64,000 bases of DNA from Halalkalibacter okhensis. Its GTDB lineage: Bacteria > Bacillota > Bacilli > Bacillales > Bacillaceae_D. The notes under the pieces are model-generated. The model searched no databases. It had not been told where the DNA came from and saw nothing but the letters and a program-made list of their open reading frames with translations. Made by a program: the position numbers and the translations under genes. Location of the stretch: assembly GCF_000787375.1 (NCBI RefSeq), contig NZ_JRJU01000015.1, positions 47,282 to 111,281 on the forward strand. Reading direction: 5' to 3'. This document shows, in pieces, positions 1 to 9,216 of the stretch (the first letter of the stretch is position 1; each line of letters begins with the position of its first letter).

Positions 1-142
1 CTTCCTTACTTTTAAGTAATTCGTACAACTGTGTAGCAACCTTTTCGAAATGCCCAATCGCTTCTTGGTATTCAGCTTGTACTTTATTTTTTTCTCTTTC
101 CCTAACTTGCATAACTTTTTGAAGAGTGAATTGGAATGACAT
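1..142 (-). CDS. fliJ: FliJ flagellar export chaperone, N-terminal part (cut by window edge)
   Basis: Only the first 47 codons are in the window. The start ATG (140-142) overlaps the fliI stop in a TAATG junction, so the two are translationally coupled. The visible peptide begins MSFQFTLQKV and continues as a charged, coiled-coil-like helix (REREKNKVQAEYQEA), typical of FliJ. FliJ is a soluble component of the flagellar type III export apparatus that helps the FliI ATPase engage FlhA and escorts substrates. Position directly after fliI supports the call; the C-terminal part lies outside the window. Confidence 0.9.
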   Translation of the reverse strand, partial: MSFQFTLQKVMQVREREKNKVQAEYQEAIGHFEKVATQLYELLKSKE

Positions 143-1461
143 TAGGTACGTCCGCCTTTCGCAAATTCGTTGATCAACCTTTCAACAGATTGGTCAATGG
201 TTGTCACTTCAGTTGTAGACTGCTTTAAAAAATTTATCACTTTCGGATACATCAAAATCGCTTCGTCAATGTCTTTTGATGCACCTCTTTTGTACGCTCC
301 GATGTTAATTAAATCTTCATTATCATTATATATAGATAAATACGAACGAACTTGATCCGCACTGGTTTTATGAACATCATCTACGATATCCGCCATAACT
401 CGACTCACACTTCTTAACACATTTATTGCTGGAAATTGTCCTTTATTTGCTAATTTCCTATCAAGAACGAGGTGACCATCCAATATACCCCTCACCGCAT
501 CAGCAATTGGTTCATTCATATCATCCCCATCCACTAATACAGTGTAAAATGCTGTAATGCTTCCTTTAACATCTGTACCCGAACGCTCTAATAATTTAGG
601 TAACATCGCAAATACTGATGGAGTATACCCTTTTGAAGTAGGGGGCTCCCCAATAGCTAAGCCAATTTCACGTTGAGCCATGGCAAACCTTGTCACAGAG
701 TCCATCATTAAATTTACGTGTAGCCCCTGATTACGGAAATACTCAGCCACAGCAGTAGCTGTCATCGCCCCTTTTATTCGCATTAAAGCCGGCTGGTCTG
801 ATGTAGCTACAACCAATACTGATTTGCGCAAACCTTCTTCACCAAGGTCTCGCTCAATAAAATCTTTTACTTCTCTTCCACGCTCTCCTATTAATGCAAT
901 GACATTTACATCTGCTGCTGAATTTTTTGCAAGCATCGATAATAGTGTACTTTTCCCTACACCACTTCCAGCAAAAATTCCTATTCTCTGTCCTTTCCCG
1001 ACCGTGAACAACGAGTCAATTGCCCGGACACCAAGTGACATCTTTTCATGAATTCTTGGCCTTGATAAAGGATTAGGTGGCGCATTATCGGTAGGAAACG
1101 ACGTAAGGCCTTTTGGCAATGGAGCTTTTGACATTAACTCACCGCATCCATCAATAACATTCCCAATTAGACCAGCACCGACTTTTATCTCTAAAGGTTT
1201 TCCGGTAGCTTCCACTAAGCTACCTGGTGAGATATCTGTTGTTCCATTTAACGGCATGAGCAATACGTTCTCATCTCGAAAACCGACAACCTCCGCTTTC
1301 ACTTTCGTTTGTGATTTACCGACGACTATGTAACATAGATCGCCAATCGAAGCTTGCGGACCTTTGGATTCAATCGTTAATCCAACAACTCTTGTAACTT
1401 TCCCGTACCATTTATAAGGAGTAAGAGATGGGACAATGTTAATTAGTTCCTGCGCGTTCAT
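142..1461 (-). CDS. fliI: FliI flagellum-specific export ATPase
   Basis: FliI is the hexameric ATPase of the flagellar type III secretion apparatus, related to F1 beta subunits. The Walker A motif GSGVGKST lies at about residues 165-172, followed by the IGERGREVKDF segment and a Walker B region (NLMMDSVTRFAMAQREIG). The product is 439 aa, normal for the family. I start it at ATG 1461 (MNAQELIN) because AAGGAGG sits 6-7 nt upstream; the open frame runs a further 8 codons upstream without an RBS. The gene overlaps the end of fliH by 23 nt and its stop overlaps the fliJ start. Confidence 0.97.
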   Translation of the reverse strand: MNAQELINIVPSLTPYKWYGKVTRVVGLTIESKGPQASIGDLCYIVVGKSQTKVKAEVVGFRDENVLLMPLNGTTDISPGSLVEATGKPLEIKVGAGLIGNVIDGCGELMSKAPLPKGLTSFPTDNAPPNPLSRPRIHEKMSLGVRAIDSLFTVGKGQRIGIFAGSGVGKSTLLSMLAKNSAADVNVIALIGERGREVKDFIERDLGEEGLRKSVLVVATSDQPALMRIKGAMTATAVAEYFRNQGLHVNLMMDSVTRFAMAQREIGLAIGEPPTSKGYTPSVFAMLPKLLERSGTDVKGSITAFYTVLVDGDDMNEPIADAVRGILDGHLVLDRKLANKGQFPAINVLRSVSRVMADIVDDVHKTSADQVRSYLSIYNDNEDLINIGAYKRGASKDIDEAILMYPKVINFLKQSTTEVTTIDQSVERLINEFAKGGRT

Positions 1462-2257
1462 CGCCTGCCTCCTTAAGCTTTTCAAGTAACTGTACTTTCA
1501 GTTCACTAAGTTGCTCATCCACCGTTGCATCAATTCGTCCATATTTCGATTCAATCACACAACCATTCTTCATTAGTCCTGCATCGGGATATATAAATAA
1601 CTTTTCAGTATGGCTAAGCAGTTGCTCAAGTTCTTCTTTTTGTTGATTCGTTCTCTCATACCAGTCTGGATGAACATAAATTCTAACATTTTCGTGTTCT
1701 CTTACTTCTGTCATCACTTGCATAAGGAGACTAGACCACATGCCGGGATCATCCGCTAACTGTTGATTCACCATTTTCTGAGCTAATGCCGAAGCCAGTT
1801 CAACAATCACAGGCTGAGCTGATTCGATTGTTTTTTCATACTCTAGTTCAGATTGATTGATTAATTGATGAGCTTGTTCAATTAAACTAGAATAGGAGGA
1901 AAAACCCTCAGCCTGTCCCTGCGCATAACCGTCTTGATACCCTTGTTCATGGGCAGACTGTTTTAGCAGCTCTATTTCATTAGCTGCTTGCTCTTGCTCA
2001 TTTTGAATATTTTCTTGAATCTTTTTCACTTGATCTTCAGCTTGCATGATAAGTTGAGTAGCTTTTTCTTCAGCTATTTGTATATCTAATTGCAGTTGTT
2101 TGAGTGTCTCTTTTGCTGTTTCAACTTTATTCACCTGGTCAGAGCTGCTCAACATGTCATTTTTTTGAAACTGTCCTTCCTCAAATAAGTTACGTATTGT
2201 AATCTTCTTCGATTCACGATCATTAGAGCTATAGTGTGACTTAATGATTTTAGACAA
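1439..2257 (-). CDS. fliH: FliH, negative regulator of the FliI ATPase
   Basis: FliH forms a dimeric stalk that binds FliI and regulates its ATPase at the export gate. The predicted start is a TTG at 2257 (product begins MSKIIKSHYSS, 272 aa), overlapping the end of fliG, with GGAGGAGA within the fliG coding sequence as RBS. The protein has a long glutamate/glutamine-rich coiled coil (about residues 45-110), a GYQDGYAQGQAEGF glycine-repeat helix characteristic of FliH, and a V-ATPase E-subunit-like C-terminal domain. Order fliG-fliH-fliI matches Bacillus. The exact start is less certain than the identity. Confidence 0.9.
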   Translation of the reverse strand: MSKIIKSHYSSNDRESKKITIRNLFEEGQFQKNDMLSSSDQVNKVETAKETLKQLQLDIQIAEEKATQLIMQAEDQVKKIQENIQNEQEQAANEIELLKQSAHEQGYQDGYAQGQAEGFSSYSSLIEQAHQLINQSELEYEKTIESAQPVIVELASALAQKMVNQQLADDPGMWSSLLMQVMTEVREHENVRIYVHPDWYERTNQQKEELEQLLSHTEKLFIYPDAGLMKNGCVIESKYGRIDATVDEQLSELKVQLLEKLKEAGDERAGTN

Positions 2258-3269
2258 TAATATCGTCTCCTCCACCACGAGCAATCACAATCTCACCAGC
2301 TTCTTCTAAACGTCGGATGATTGCCACGATACGTGATTGCGCTTCTTCCACATCACGTAATCGAACTGGCCCCATAAATTCCATTTCATCTTTAAACGTT
2401 TCTGCCATCCTTTGTGACATATTGCTAAAGACAATGTCTTTTACTTCTTCGCTAGCTACTTTTAATGACAATTGTAAATCTTCATTTTCAACATCTCGAA
2501 TGACTCGTTGAATGGAACGATTATCAAGGGTAACAATGTCTTCAAAGACAAACATTCGTTTCTTAATTTCTTCAGCTAGCTCTGGATCTTGAATTTCTAA
2601 AGCATCAAGGATTGTCCGTTCTGTACTTCGATCAACGCTATTCAATACTTCAACTACAGCTTCTATTCCACCAGCGTCTGTATAATCTTGTGTAACCGTA
2701 GACGATAGCTTTTGTTCAAGAATTGATTCCACTTCGTTAACTATTTCAGGGGACGTGCTATCCATTAAAGCAATTCGTTTTGCCACATCCGCTTGAACCT
2801 CTTGTGGTAATTCGGACAGGATCTGCCCGGCTTGTACCGACTCTAAATAAGACAAAATTAATGCAATTGTCTGAGGGTGTTCATTTTGAATAAAATTCAA
2901 TATTTGTGAAGAATCTGCTTTACGAGCAAAATCAAATGGACGTACTTGCAATGTCGAAGTTAATCGATTAATAATGTCCATTGCGCTATCTTCACCTAAC
3001 GCTTTTTCTAGGATGCTTTTTGCATATCCAATTCCGCCTTGAGCAATGTAGTCTTGTGCTAATACTAGTGAATGAAATTGCTCGAGAATCTCCTCTTTCA
3101 TGCCACTGTCGACTTTTCGAACATTTGCAATTTCAAGTGTTAATTGTTCAATTTCTTCTTCCGACAAATGCTTATATACTTGCGCAGATACATCAGGTCC
3201 AAGAGATATGAGAAGGATAGCTGCCTTTTGCTTACCTGTAATTCCTTTATTAGATGAACCAACCACCAA
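2250..3269 (-). CDS. fliG: FliG flagellar motor switch protein
   Basis: FliG is the rotor protein that contacts the MS ring (FliF) and the stator and generates torque. The 339-aa product shows the N-terminal FliF-binding domain (TGKQKAAILLISLGPDVSA), the central EHPQTIALILSYL motif of the middle domain, and the charged torque helix region near residues 265-300. Translation probably starts at TTG 3269 or GTG 3266; AGGAGG is 5-8 nt upstream and overlaps the fliF stop TAG. An ATG in the same spacer is out of frame. Tightly packed between fliF and fliH. Confidence 0.97.
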   Translation of the reverse strand: MVVGSSNKGITGKQKAAILLISLGPDVSAQVYKHLSEEEIEQLTLEIANVRKVDSGMKEEILEQFHSLVLAQDYIAQGGIGYAKSILEKALGEDSAMDIINRLTSTLQVRPFDFARKADSSQILNFIQNEHPQTIALILSYLESVQAGQILSELPQEVQADVAKRIALMDSTSPEIVNEVESILEQKLSSTVTQDYTDAGGIEAVVEVLNSVDRSTERTILDALEIQDPELAEEIKKRMFVFEDIVTLDNRSIQRVIRDVENEDLQLSLKVASEEVKDIVFSNMSQRMAETFKDEMEFMGPVRLRDVEEAQSRIVAIIRRLEEAGEIVIARGGGDDIIV

Positions 3270-3278
3270 TCATCCCTC

Positions 3279-4853
3279 CTAATCTTCTGACAACCATGTA
3301 CGTAGTAATTTTGAGAACTCTTCAGGTTTATCTTTTGCCATTTTTTCTAACTGTTTTCTTTTGGTAGCACTTAAGCTCTGGTCTTCGTTTGGTAAATCTG
3401 GTACTTCATAACGAATCTCTTCTTGCTCGACAACCTCTTCTTCTACTTCTTTTCTCTTTTTAACAAGTAAGAATAATAGAAGGAGAATTACAGCAACAAG
3501 TATTCCACCAACAATATACATCCATGTTGGTATGGCTTGAATAGGCTGTTGTTCAAATTCTAACTTCCCATCAAATGGCTGAGAGGAAACATAAATCTTT
3601 TCATTAATCGCATCTTGTGTCAGTTCCTCTGCATATACACCAGAGATACTTGTTCGTACGATCGTTCCTAAAATTTGTTGTATATCATTCATTCGATCTT
3701 GAGGCAGAGCATCAAGACCTTCCGGTGGCTCAACCATCACTTGAATTCCAATATCACGGATTTTATAGGGACTTTCTACAATATCTCGATTGATTCGGTT
3801 AACTTCATTATTGATTCGATCCTCGGTACGTTCCCACTCAGAGGGTCCTTGTCCCATCGCACCAGGATAGTTGACAATTCCCTCACCAGTCCCTTCAACC
3901 CCGCCTTCTACAGTACCTTCGCCGCTATACGTTTCAGCAATGCGCTCAATACTAACAGCAATGCCTTCCATATTTTCAGGGTCGACTGGTTCAATTAAAG
4001 CTTCTGTTCGGTTTTCTTGGGTAAAATCGATATCTGTTGAAACGGAAACCAATACTTTATCTCTGCCAACAACTGTCCCTAGCATTTGTTGTAGATTACG
4101 AGTTAGATCTCGTTCAATTTCTCTCTGAATGGATCGTTGTTGCTCGTATGCTGACAATGCTGAATTCGCATGATTTCCGTTATCGTATAAATAGTCATTA
4201 AACATCTGATCAGAAATGACGATATTTTCAATAGGAAGGTTTGGTACACTCTTTGATACTAAATGATAAAGAGCCTGTACTTGACTAGGCTCAAGCTGAT
4301 AGCCAGCTGCCAAATCGAGAACAACAGCGGCTGTTGATGTTTCATTTGAGGAGTTCAACCAAACGCTTTCTTCTGGCAATGTAATCATGACATTAGCATG
4401 ATTAACACCATTAATATTTCTAATTAAGCTACCAAGTTCCGTCTGCATGGCAGCACGCTCCATGACAGAAAATTCATTATCAGTCATTCCAAATCCCATT
4501 TGATCTTGGAAGAAGCTATAATCAATACTTCCGCTTCTTGGGAGTCCTTCTGCTGCTAATTCAACTTTTAATGAATCAACTAAAGGCTCAGGCACCATGA
4601 TCGCTGTTCCATTATCAGAAATAGTTGATGAGATTCCACGAGCATCAAGAGTTTCTTTAATCTGTCCCGTTTCTTGTAATGTTAAATTGCTATAAAGAGC
4701 AACATAATTAGATCTGTTTGCAAAAAACAATAAAAGAGCGAGCAATAATATAATTGCAATTACAGAACTTAGAAGAATCATTTTTTGCTTCTTTGACTGA
4801 CCGCTCCAAAATTCTGTTATCCGCTCTTTGTACATAAGTAATTTCTCGTTCAT
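3279..4853 (-). CDS. fliF: FliF flagellar MS-ring protein
   Basis: FliF builds the membrane-embedded MS ring on which the rotor and export gate assemble. The 524-aa protein has two transmembrane segments, at about residues 25-44 and 440-465, flanking a large extracytoplasmic region with ring-building motifs (LYSNLTLQETGQIKETL near the N-terminus, MITLPEESVW). The acidic C-terminal tail after the second membrane helix is the FliG-binding region. ATG start with AAGGAG upstream. The stop codon TAG is part of the fliG Shine-Dalgarno sequence, indicating coupling. Confidence 0.97.
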   Translation of the reverse strand: MNEKLLMYKERITEFWSGQSKKQKMILLSSVIAIILLLALLLFFANRSNYVALYSNLTLQETGQIKETLDARGISSTISDNGTAIMVPEPLVDSLKVELAAEGLPRSGSIDYSFFQDQMGFGMTDNEFSVMERAAMQTELGSLIRNINGVNHANVMITLPEESVWLNSSNETSTAAVVLDLAAGYQLEPSQVQALYHLVSKSVPNLPIENIVISDQMFNDYLYDNGNHANSALSAYEQQRSIQREIERDLTRNLQQMLGTVVGRDKVLVSVSTDIDFTQENRTEALIEPVDPENMEGIAVSIERIAETYSGEGTVEGGVEGTGEGIVNYPGAMGQGPSEWERTEDRINNEVNRINRDIVESPYKIRDIGIQVMVEPPEGLDALPQDRMNDIQQILGTIVRTSISGVYAEELTQDAINEKIYVSSQPFDGKLEFEQQPIQAIPTWMYIVGGILVAVILLLLFLLVKKRKEVEEEVVEQEEIRYEVPDLPNEDQSLSATKRKQLEKMAKDKPEEFSKLLRTWLSED

Positions 4854-4880
4854 GCGGCCTCTCCTTCAATACTACAACTT

Positions 4881-5180
4881 TTATACTTGCATTCTCATAA
4901 TCTCTTGATAGGCTTCAACCACTTTATTACGCACTTCCACCGTTGCCTGGAGCGATATACTAGCTTTTTGCCCCGTGATCATCACATCATGAAGGTTGTC
5001 TATCTCACCTTTTGCTAATAGTTCTGTTTTCTTAGCAGATTCATTTTGAAGTTCATTCACATCTTTGATTGCTTGACTTAAAGCATCTTTAAATGACGCC
5101 TGCGCAGTCGCTGGTGAATGTTTTGTTTTCATTACATCTGGATTTATTTGTAAAAAAGGCGATTGTATTCGCATATCCAT
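4881..5180 (-). CDS. fliE: FliE flagellar hook-basal body adaptor
   Basis: FliE is a small secreted protein that joins the MS ring to the proximal rod. The 99-aa product has the family pattern, with a low-complexity N-terminus followed by SFKDALSQAIKDVNELQ and VMITGQKASISLQATVEVRNKVVEAYQEIMRMQV at the C-terminus (the latter shown here only by its ends in conserved FliE families). ATG 5180 is preceded by GGGGAATAGG overlapping the flgC stop. Located between flgC and fliF as in other Bacillus. Confidence 0.95.
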   Translation of the reverse strand: MDMRIQSPFLQINPDVMKTKHSPATAQASFKDALSQAIKDVNELQNESAKKTELLAKGEIDNLHDVMITGQKASISLQATVEVRNKVVEAYQEIMRMQV

Positions 5181-5191
5181 TTCCTATTCCC

Positions 5192-5650
5192 CTACCTTCC
5201 AATCTCTAAGGCTTTTAACAACATGTTTTTTGATGCATTTAACGTTGTCACGTTCGCTTCATAGGAACGCGTCGCACTCATTAAATCGACCATCTCTCTT
5301 AACGGATCTACATTAGGCATTTGGACATAGCCCTGTTCATTCGCATCAGGATGTTCAGGGTTATAAACTTGCCTAAACGGAGATTGGTCTCCCACGATTT
5401 GCGAGACTTTAACCCCATGACCAACGTCGGTACCCTTACCTGTTTTAGCTTGATTTAAAAAGTGTGCAAACGAAGACTTGTCATTCGGTTGAGTGACTAC
5501 CATCTTACGCCTATAAGGCTGCCACTCGCCATCAACCAATGCTGCTCTAGTCGTATCAGCATTGGCCATATTAGACGAAACCACATCCATACGCAGGCGT
5601 TGAGTAGTTAAGGCAGAAGCACTTGTATTAAATCCATGAAAAATAGTCAT
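5192..5650 (-). CDS. flgC: FlgC flagellar proximal rod protein
   Basis: FlgC is one of the proximal rod subunits exported through the basal body. The 152-aa protein carries the N-terminal rod motif (STSALT-like ASALTTQRLRMDVVSSNMAN) and the C-terminal SATRSYEANVTTLNASKNM helix shared by axial proteins of the flagellum. GGAGGG lies 8 nt before the ATG. It follows flgB with only a two-base gap, so both are cotranscribed at the head of the fla/che operon. Confidence 0.96.
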   Translation of the reverse strand: MTIFHGFNTSASALTTQRLRMDVVSSNMANADTTRAALVDGEWQPYRRKMVVTQPNDKSSFAHFLNQAKTGKGTDVGHGVKVSQIVGDQSPFRQVYNPEHPDANEQGYVQMPNVDPLREMVDLMSATRSYEANVTTLNASKNMLLKALEIGR

Positions 5651-5652
5651 GA

Positions 5653-6051
5653 TTATTTCCCTCCACGTATAACGGATTGTAAACTAGTAAACCTACCATT
5701 GAGGCGATCTATTAATGCGTTATAATAAATTTGGTTTTTCGCCAATTCAGCCATTTCTAAGTCTATATCTACATTATTTCCATTGTGGTTATACATCGTT
5801 GAACGATCCTCTTCAACCATGATCGGGTTGTTTGTTCGACTAAATTCAAGATGCTTGGCATTTGTTCGATTTGCATTGAAATTAGTCTGATTCATTGCAT
5901 CATCCAATGTATGTTTAAAACTAACTTGCTTCGCCTTGTAGTTAGGAGTGTTAACATTAGCTATGTTTTGAGAGATTGCATTGTGTCTAACTTGTGCACC
6001 CGCTAATCCTCTTTCTAATGATTTGAAACTCGCACTTCCAAAAAGATCCAA
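5653..6051 (-). CDS. flgB: FlgB flagellar proximal rod protein, first gene of the fla/che operon
   Basis: FlgB is the proximal rod subunit. The product (132 aa) begins MDLFGSASFKSLERGL and contains the rod-protein motif HNAISQNIANVNTPNYKAKQVSF, then NGNNVDIDLEMAELAKNQIYYNALIDRLNGRF near the C-terminus in two stretches of the family pattern. The start is a TTG (6049-6051) with GGAAGGCGG about 8 nt upstream; no in-frame ATG is available. It is the promoter-proximal gene of the long flagellar/chemotaxis operon that runs off the left edge of the window. Confidence 0.95.
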   Translation of the reverse strand: MDLFGSASFKSLERGLAGAQVRHNAISQNIANVNTPNYKAKQVSFKHTLDDAMNQTNFNANRTNAKHLEFSRTNNPIMVEEDRSTMYNHNGNNVDIDLEMAELAKNQIYYNALIDRLNGRFTSLQSVIRGGK

Positions 6052-6142
6052 AACAAAAACCGCCTTCCGACATAATTATACAATTCGACTTTTCTCGTCA
6101 TTTTCCGTTAACTTCACATTTTTTCACACAGTCTCTATGAGA

Positions 6143-6171
6143 ATTGTATTAAATCCTGTAAAGAAAGTCTA
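6143..6171 (-). promoter_or_regulatory. Candidate SigA promoter for the fla/che operon
   Basis: On the minus strand TAGACT (6166-6171) and TACAAT (6143-6148) are separated by exactly 17 nt. The -10 matches 5 of 6 consensus bases and the -35 4 of 6. The 5' leader to the flgB TTG would be about 85 nt. The position agrees with the known SigA-type promoter in front of flgB in Bacillus, but the weak -35 keeps this tentative. Confidence 0.45.
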
Positions 6172-6335
6172 ACACCGTTTTTATCCATCTTCCGAATCAA
6201 GATAAAAGAACTAGAGAAAAATGATGACTTTTGTCGTATAAACCTATGCTCACAGTGTAAATACCAACATAATTCGACATAATCCTTTAGAATTGTATCA
6301 TACTTCCTGAAAAAACAGTAAAAGTTTCCAAAAAA

Positions 6336-6412
6336 ACATAAAAAAGAGCATACATAAGGAAAGGGCACTGAAAGTTTCCCTTTCAATGCCCTTTGCATAA
6401 CATTTGCTCTTT
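6336..6412 (-). terminator. Two-tier terminator downstream of codY
   Basis: An inner stem of 15 bp (arms 6360-6374 and 6380-6394, one G-U pair, 5-nt loop) is enclosed by an outer 8-bp stem AAAGAGCA/TGCTCTTT (6405-6412 with 6343-6350 on the plus strand). On the minus strand the outer arm runs directly into a T-rich tail (TTTTTTATG). It separates the codV-hslVU-codY operon from fla/che. Confidence 0.75.
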
Positions 6413-6422
6413 ACCATTAAAC

Positions 6423-7202
6423 TTATTTAGCTTTTAATTTATCTAATTCAACGAGGAATTTATCATTCAACACTTTTATATATGTTCCCTTCATTCCTAA
6501 AGAGCGAGATTCAATGACACCCGCACTTTCAAGCTTACGAAGAGCATTAACAATAACAGAACGCGTAATTCCAACTCGATCAGCAATTTTACTAGCTACA
6601 AGAAGCCCTTCTTTTCCATCTAATTCATGGAAGATATGCTCAACAGCTTCTAATTCACTATAAGAAAGAGAACTAATAGCCATTTGTACAACCGCTTTGC
6701 TTCTAGCTTCCTCTTCAATTTCCTGTGTTTTTTCATGAAGGATTTCCATTCCAACAACAGTAGCACCATATTCAGCTAGAATTAAGTCATCGTCTTTAAA
6801 TGAATCATTTAAACGAGCTAAAATCAATGTTCCAAGACGCTGTCCCCCACCTTGAATAGGAACAATCGTAGTAAGACCACTCTTAAATAAATCTTTATTC
6901 TCAACTGGAAACGCTGTATAGTCACTTTCAATATCTAAATTCGCCGAAGTTTCTTCGATTTTAAACAGTCCATCTGTATACTCTTCCGGAAAACGACGAT
7001 CCTCTAACATTTTCTTCATTCGTTCGTTTTCAATCTCTTGCTTAATCGCAAAACCTAATAATTTTCCTCTACGACTAACTACAAAAATATTCGCGCTGAT
7101 TGTATCACGCAATGTTTCTGCCATATCTTTAAAATTGACATGTTGTACCCCTGTTTTTTGTAACATTTCATTGATTTTTCTTGTTCTTGTTAATAAATCC
7201 AT
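6423..7202 (-). CDS. codY: CodY, GTP- and branched-chain-amino-acid-sensing repressor
   Basis: CodY is the global nutritional regulator of low-GC Gram-positives: it binds Ile/Leu/Val and GTP and represses stationary-phase and amino-acid genes. The 259-aa product, exactly the B. subtilis length, has the N-terminal GAF-type ligand domain ([15 protein letters not shown] onward) and a C-terminal winged helix (about residues 200-240, [21 protein letters not shown]). The start is ATG 7202, preceded by GCAGGAGGAGAAG; the frame stays open 19 codons further upstream without support. Last gene of codVWXY. Confidence 0.98.
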   Translation of the reverse strand: MDLLTRTRKINEMLQKTGVQHVNFKDMAETLRDTISANIFVVSRRGKLLGFAIKQEIENERMKKMLEDRRFPEEYTDGLFKIEETSANLDIESDYTAFPVENKDLFKSGLTTIVPIQGGGQRLGTLILARLNDSFKDDDLILAEYGATVVGMEILHEKTQEIEEEARSKAVVQMAISSLSYSELEAVEHIFHELDGKEGLLVASKIADRVGITRSVIVNALRKLESAGVIESRSLGMKGTYIKVLNDKFLVELDKLKAK

Positions 7203-7221
7203 AACTTCTCCTCCTGCAATT

Positions 7222-8616
7222 TTACAAAATAAATTGGCTAAGATCTCGATTCTTTGCAATAGAAGCTAACTTCTCTTCTACATACTCTGGCGTAATGACT
7301 ATTTCTTCTAAAGTAATATCTGGCGCTTCGAATGAAAGATCCTCTAATAACCGTTCAAGAATGGTATGTAATCGTCTAGCACCAATGTTCTCCGTTTCTT
7401 GATTGACTTCCGTTGCAATTGTCGCAATCTTATGAACAGCTTCGTCCGAAAACGACACTTTTATACCTTCTGTTTCAAGAAGTGCTATATATTGTTTGAT
7501 CAACGCATTATTTGGTTCAATTAGAATTCGTACAAAGTCCTCAACGGTTAAATTAGCCAGTTCTACTCGAATTGGAAATCTCCCCTGTAATTCAGGGATT
7601 AAGTCTGAAGGTTTAGCCATATGAAATGCACCTGCACCGATAAATAGAATATGATCGGTTTTCACTGAACCATGTTTTGTCACAACGGTAGACCCTTCTA
7701 CAATTGGTAAAATATCACGTTGTACGCCTTCACGCGAGACGTCAGCCGACTGCTGTCCTTTGCTAGCTACTTTATCAATCTCATCAATAAAGATAATTCC
7801 AAGTTGTTCTGCTCTTAAAACAGCTTCTTGGGTGACTTCATCCATATCAATTAATTTCTGAGCCTCTTCTTCTATCAAGACTTTCCTTGCATCAGATACT
7901 GGTAAACGTCTTTTCTTCTTCTTCTTTGGAAGCATACCACCAAGCATCTCTTGCATGTTCATACCCATCTGTTCCATGCCTTGGCCCTGGAACATATCCA
8001 TAAACCCTTGGGATTGTTCATCGACCTCAACTGTCACCATATGGTCTTCTAATTCTCCTAAGGCAAGCTTATGTGCCATTTTCTTACGACGCTCTGCTAT
8101 ATTGGTTTCCTCTGTTTGGTCTGGCTCAACTTCTTGAGCCCCTTGTTGACCACCAAAAATCATTTCAAATGGATTTTTGTAAGATGATTGCTTTTTCGCT
8201 TTCGGAACAAGCAATTCTACAATTCGTTCATTTGCATTTGTTTCTGCTTGCCCACGTACTTGTTGCGTTTTTTCTTCTTTGACAATCCTTACGCTTGTTT
8301 CAACAAGATCCCTAATCATTGATTCAACATCACGTCCAACGTATCCAACCTCAGTAAACTTTGTTGCCTCTACTTTTACAAAAGGGGCCCCAACTAGTTT
8401 CGCTAATCTTCTAGCTATTTCTGTTTTACCAACACCTGTTGGACCAATCATTAAAATGTTTTTTGGAGTAATCTCGTCTTTCATCTTGTTATCAAGTAAA
8501 CTTCGTCGATAACGATTACGCAATGCAATCGCGACTGACTTTTTTGCTTCTTGTTGTCCTACAATAAACTGATTCAAACGGCTAACAATTTCTCTAGGAG
8601 TTAAGTTCGATTTCAC
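7222..8616 (-). CDS. hslU: HslU/ClpY ATPase subunit of the HslUV protease
   Basis: HslU is the AAA+ unfoldase that feeds substrates to the HslV peptidase. It shows the [20 protein letters not shown]-terminus, Walker [15 protein letters not shown], the GYVGRDVES pore motif, Walker [10 protein letters not shown], and the C-terminal tail ending in DLSQFIL that inserts into HslV. The inserted I-domain contains a lysine-rich run (KKKKKRR) and Met-rich stretch. I favour GTG 8616 (464 aa) because TTGGAG lies about 9 nt upstream; the alternative TTG at 8631 has a weak RBS. Confidence 0.95.
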   Translation of the reverse strand: MKSNLTPREIVSRLNQFIVGQQEAKKSVAIALRNRYRRSLLDNKMKDEITPKNILMIGPTGVGKTEIARRLAKLVGAPFVKVEATKFTEVGYVGRDVESMIRDLVETSVRIVKEEKTQQVRGQAETNANERIVELLVPKAKKQSSYKNPFEMIFGGQQGAQEVEPDQTEETNIAERRKKMAHKLALGELEDHMVTVEVDEQSQGFMDMFQGQGMEQMGMNMQEMLGGMLPKKKKKRRLPVSDARKVLIEEEAQKLIDMDEVTQEAVLRAEQLGIIFIDEIDKVASKGQQSADVSREGVQRDILPIVEGSTVVTKHGSVKTDHILFIGAGAFHMAKPSDLIPELQGRFPIRVELANLTVEDFVRILIEPNNALIKQYIALLETEGIKVSFSDEAVHKIATIATEVNQETENIGARRLHTILERLLEDLSFEAPDITLEEIVITPEYVEEKLASIAKNRDLSQFIL

Positions 8617-8646
8617 AATACCACTCTCCAATCCTGTATCGATTCA

Positions 8647-9192
8647 CTATTTTAGTTCTTCAACGATAATATTGAGGTTCGTGTAAACACAAATTTCACC
8701 TGCTGTTTCTAAGGAAGCCCGTGCAATGTCTTTAGCAGAAAGATCTGGAGCATGTTTTTTTAACGCTCTACCAGCAGACAACGCATAGTTACCACCTGAA
8801 CCAATAGCTAATATTCCGTCATCTGGTTCGATCACTTCGCCAGTTCCTGAAACAAGTAATAAATGCTCTTTATTCATAACAATCAGCATAGCCTCAAGCC
8901 TTCTAAGAACTTTATCACTTCTCCACTCTTTTGCAAGTTCAACAGCAGCACGCTGAAGGTTGCCATTATACTCCTCTAATCGCCCTTCGAACTTTTCAAA
9001 TAGTGTAAAGGCGTCTGCAACGGACCCTGCAAACCCTGCGATCACTTTTCCTTGATAAATTTTACGGACTTTTTTTGCGGTATGCTTCATCACAACAGCA
9101 TTTCCAAAAGTGACTTGGCCATCACCAGCCATTGCACACTCCCCATTATGTTGGACAGCAAAAATGGTCGTTGCGTGAAAAGTTTGATCCAT
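8647..9192 (-). CDS. hslV: HslV/ClpQ peptidase subunit
   Basis: HslV is the proteasome-like peptidase partner of HslU (CodW/ClpQ in B. subtilis). The 181-aa product contains [40 protein letters not shown] and [15 protein letters not shown], all standard. The start ATG 9192 is firmly set by AAGGAGG 8 nt upstream. Unlike B. subtilis ClpQ, whose chain as I recall it begins Met-Ser-Ser and uses the exposed Ser, this one begins [11 protein letters not shown]: Asp follows Met, so Met removal is not expected. Whether Thr8 or Thr9 acts after propeptide cleavage cannot be seen. Confidence 0.95.
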   Translation of the reverse strand: MDQTFHATTIFAVQHNGECAMAGDGQVTFGNAVVMKHTAKKVRKIYQGKVIAGFAGSVADAFTLFEKFEGRLEEYNGNLQRAAVELAKEWRSDKVLRRLEAMLIVMNKEHLLLVSGTGEVIEPDDGILAIGSGGNYALSAGRALKKHAPDLSAKDIARASLETAGEICVYTNLNIIVEELK

Positions 9193-9216
9193 CTATTTAT
9201 CCTCCTTACACCCTAC

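Larger units (their letters stand above)
6052..6422. other. codY-flgB intergenic region (371 bp)
   Basis: This gap holds the codY terminator hairpin and a candidate vegetative promoter for flgB, both listed separately. A perfect TATAAT (minus strand, 6075-6080) lies just before flgB but has no acceptable -35 sequence. I looked for a SigD (TAAA-N15-GCCGATAT-like) promoter, known upstream of flgB in B. subtilis, and did not see a convincing one. An 87-codon open frame across the hairpin has no RBS and is not credible. Confidence 0.6.

Noticed and set aside
3675..4128. Plus-strand ORFs inside fliF
   Set aside because: Shadows of fliF coding sequence; no ribosome binding site or recognisable domain.
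5192..6051. Frameshift between flgB and flgC
   Set aside because: Both are complete family-length proteins with separate starts and RBS; the two-base gap is normal operon packing.
6075..6080. TATAAT just before flgB as the operon promoter
   Set aside because: No acceptable -35 at 16-18 nt and the leader would be under 20 nt; the 6143-6171 candidate is better spaced.
6135..6398. 87-codon minus-strand ORF between codY and flgB
   Set aside because: It spans the codY terminator hairpin, has no ribosome binding site, and its product is rich in Phe and Cys with no family pattern.
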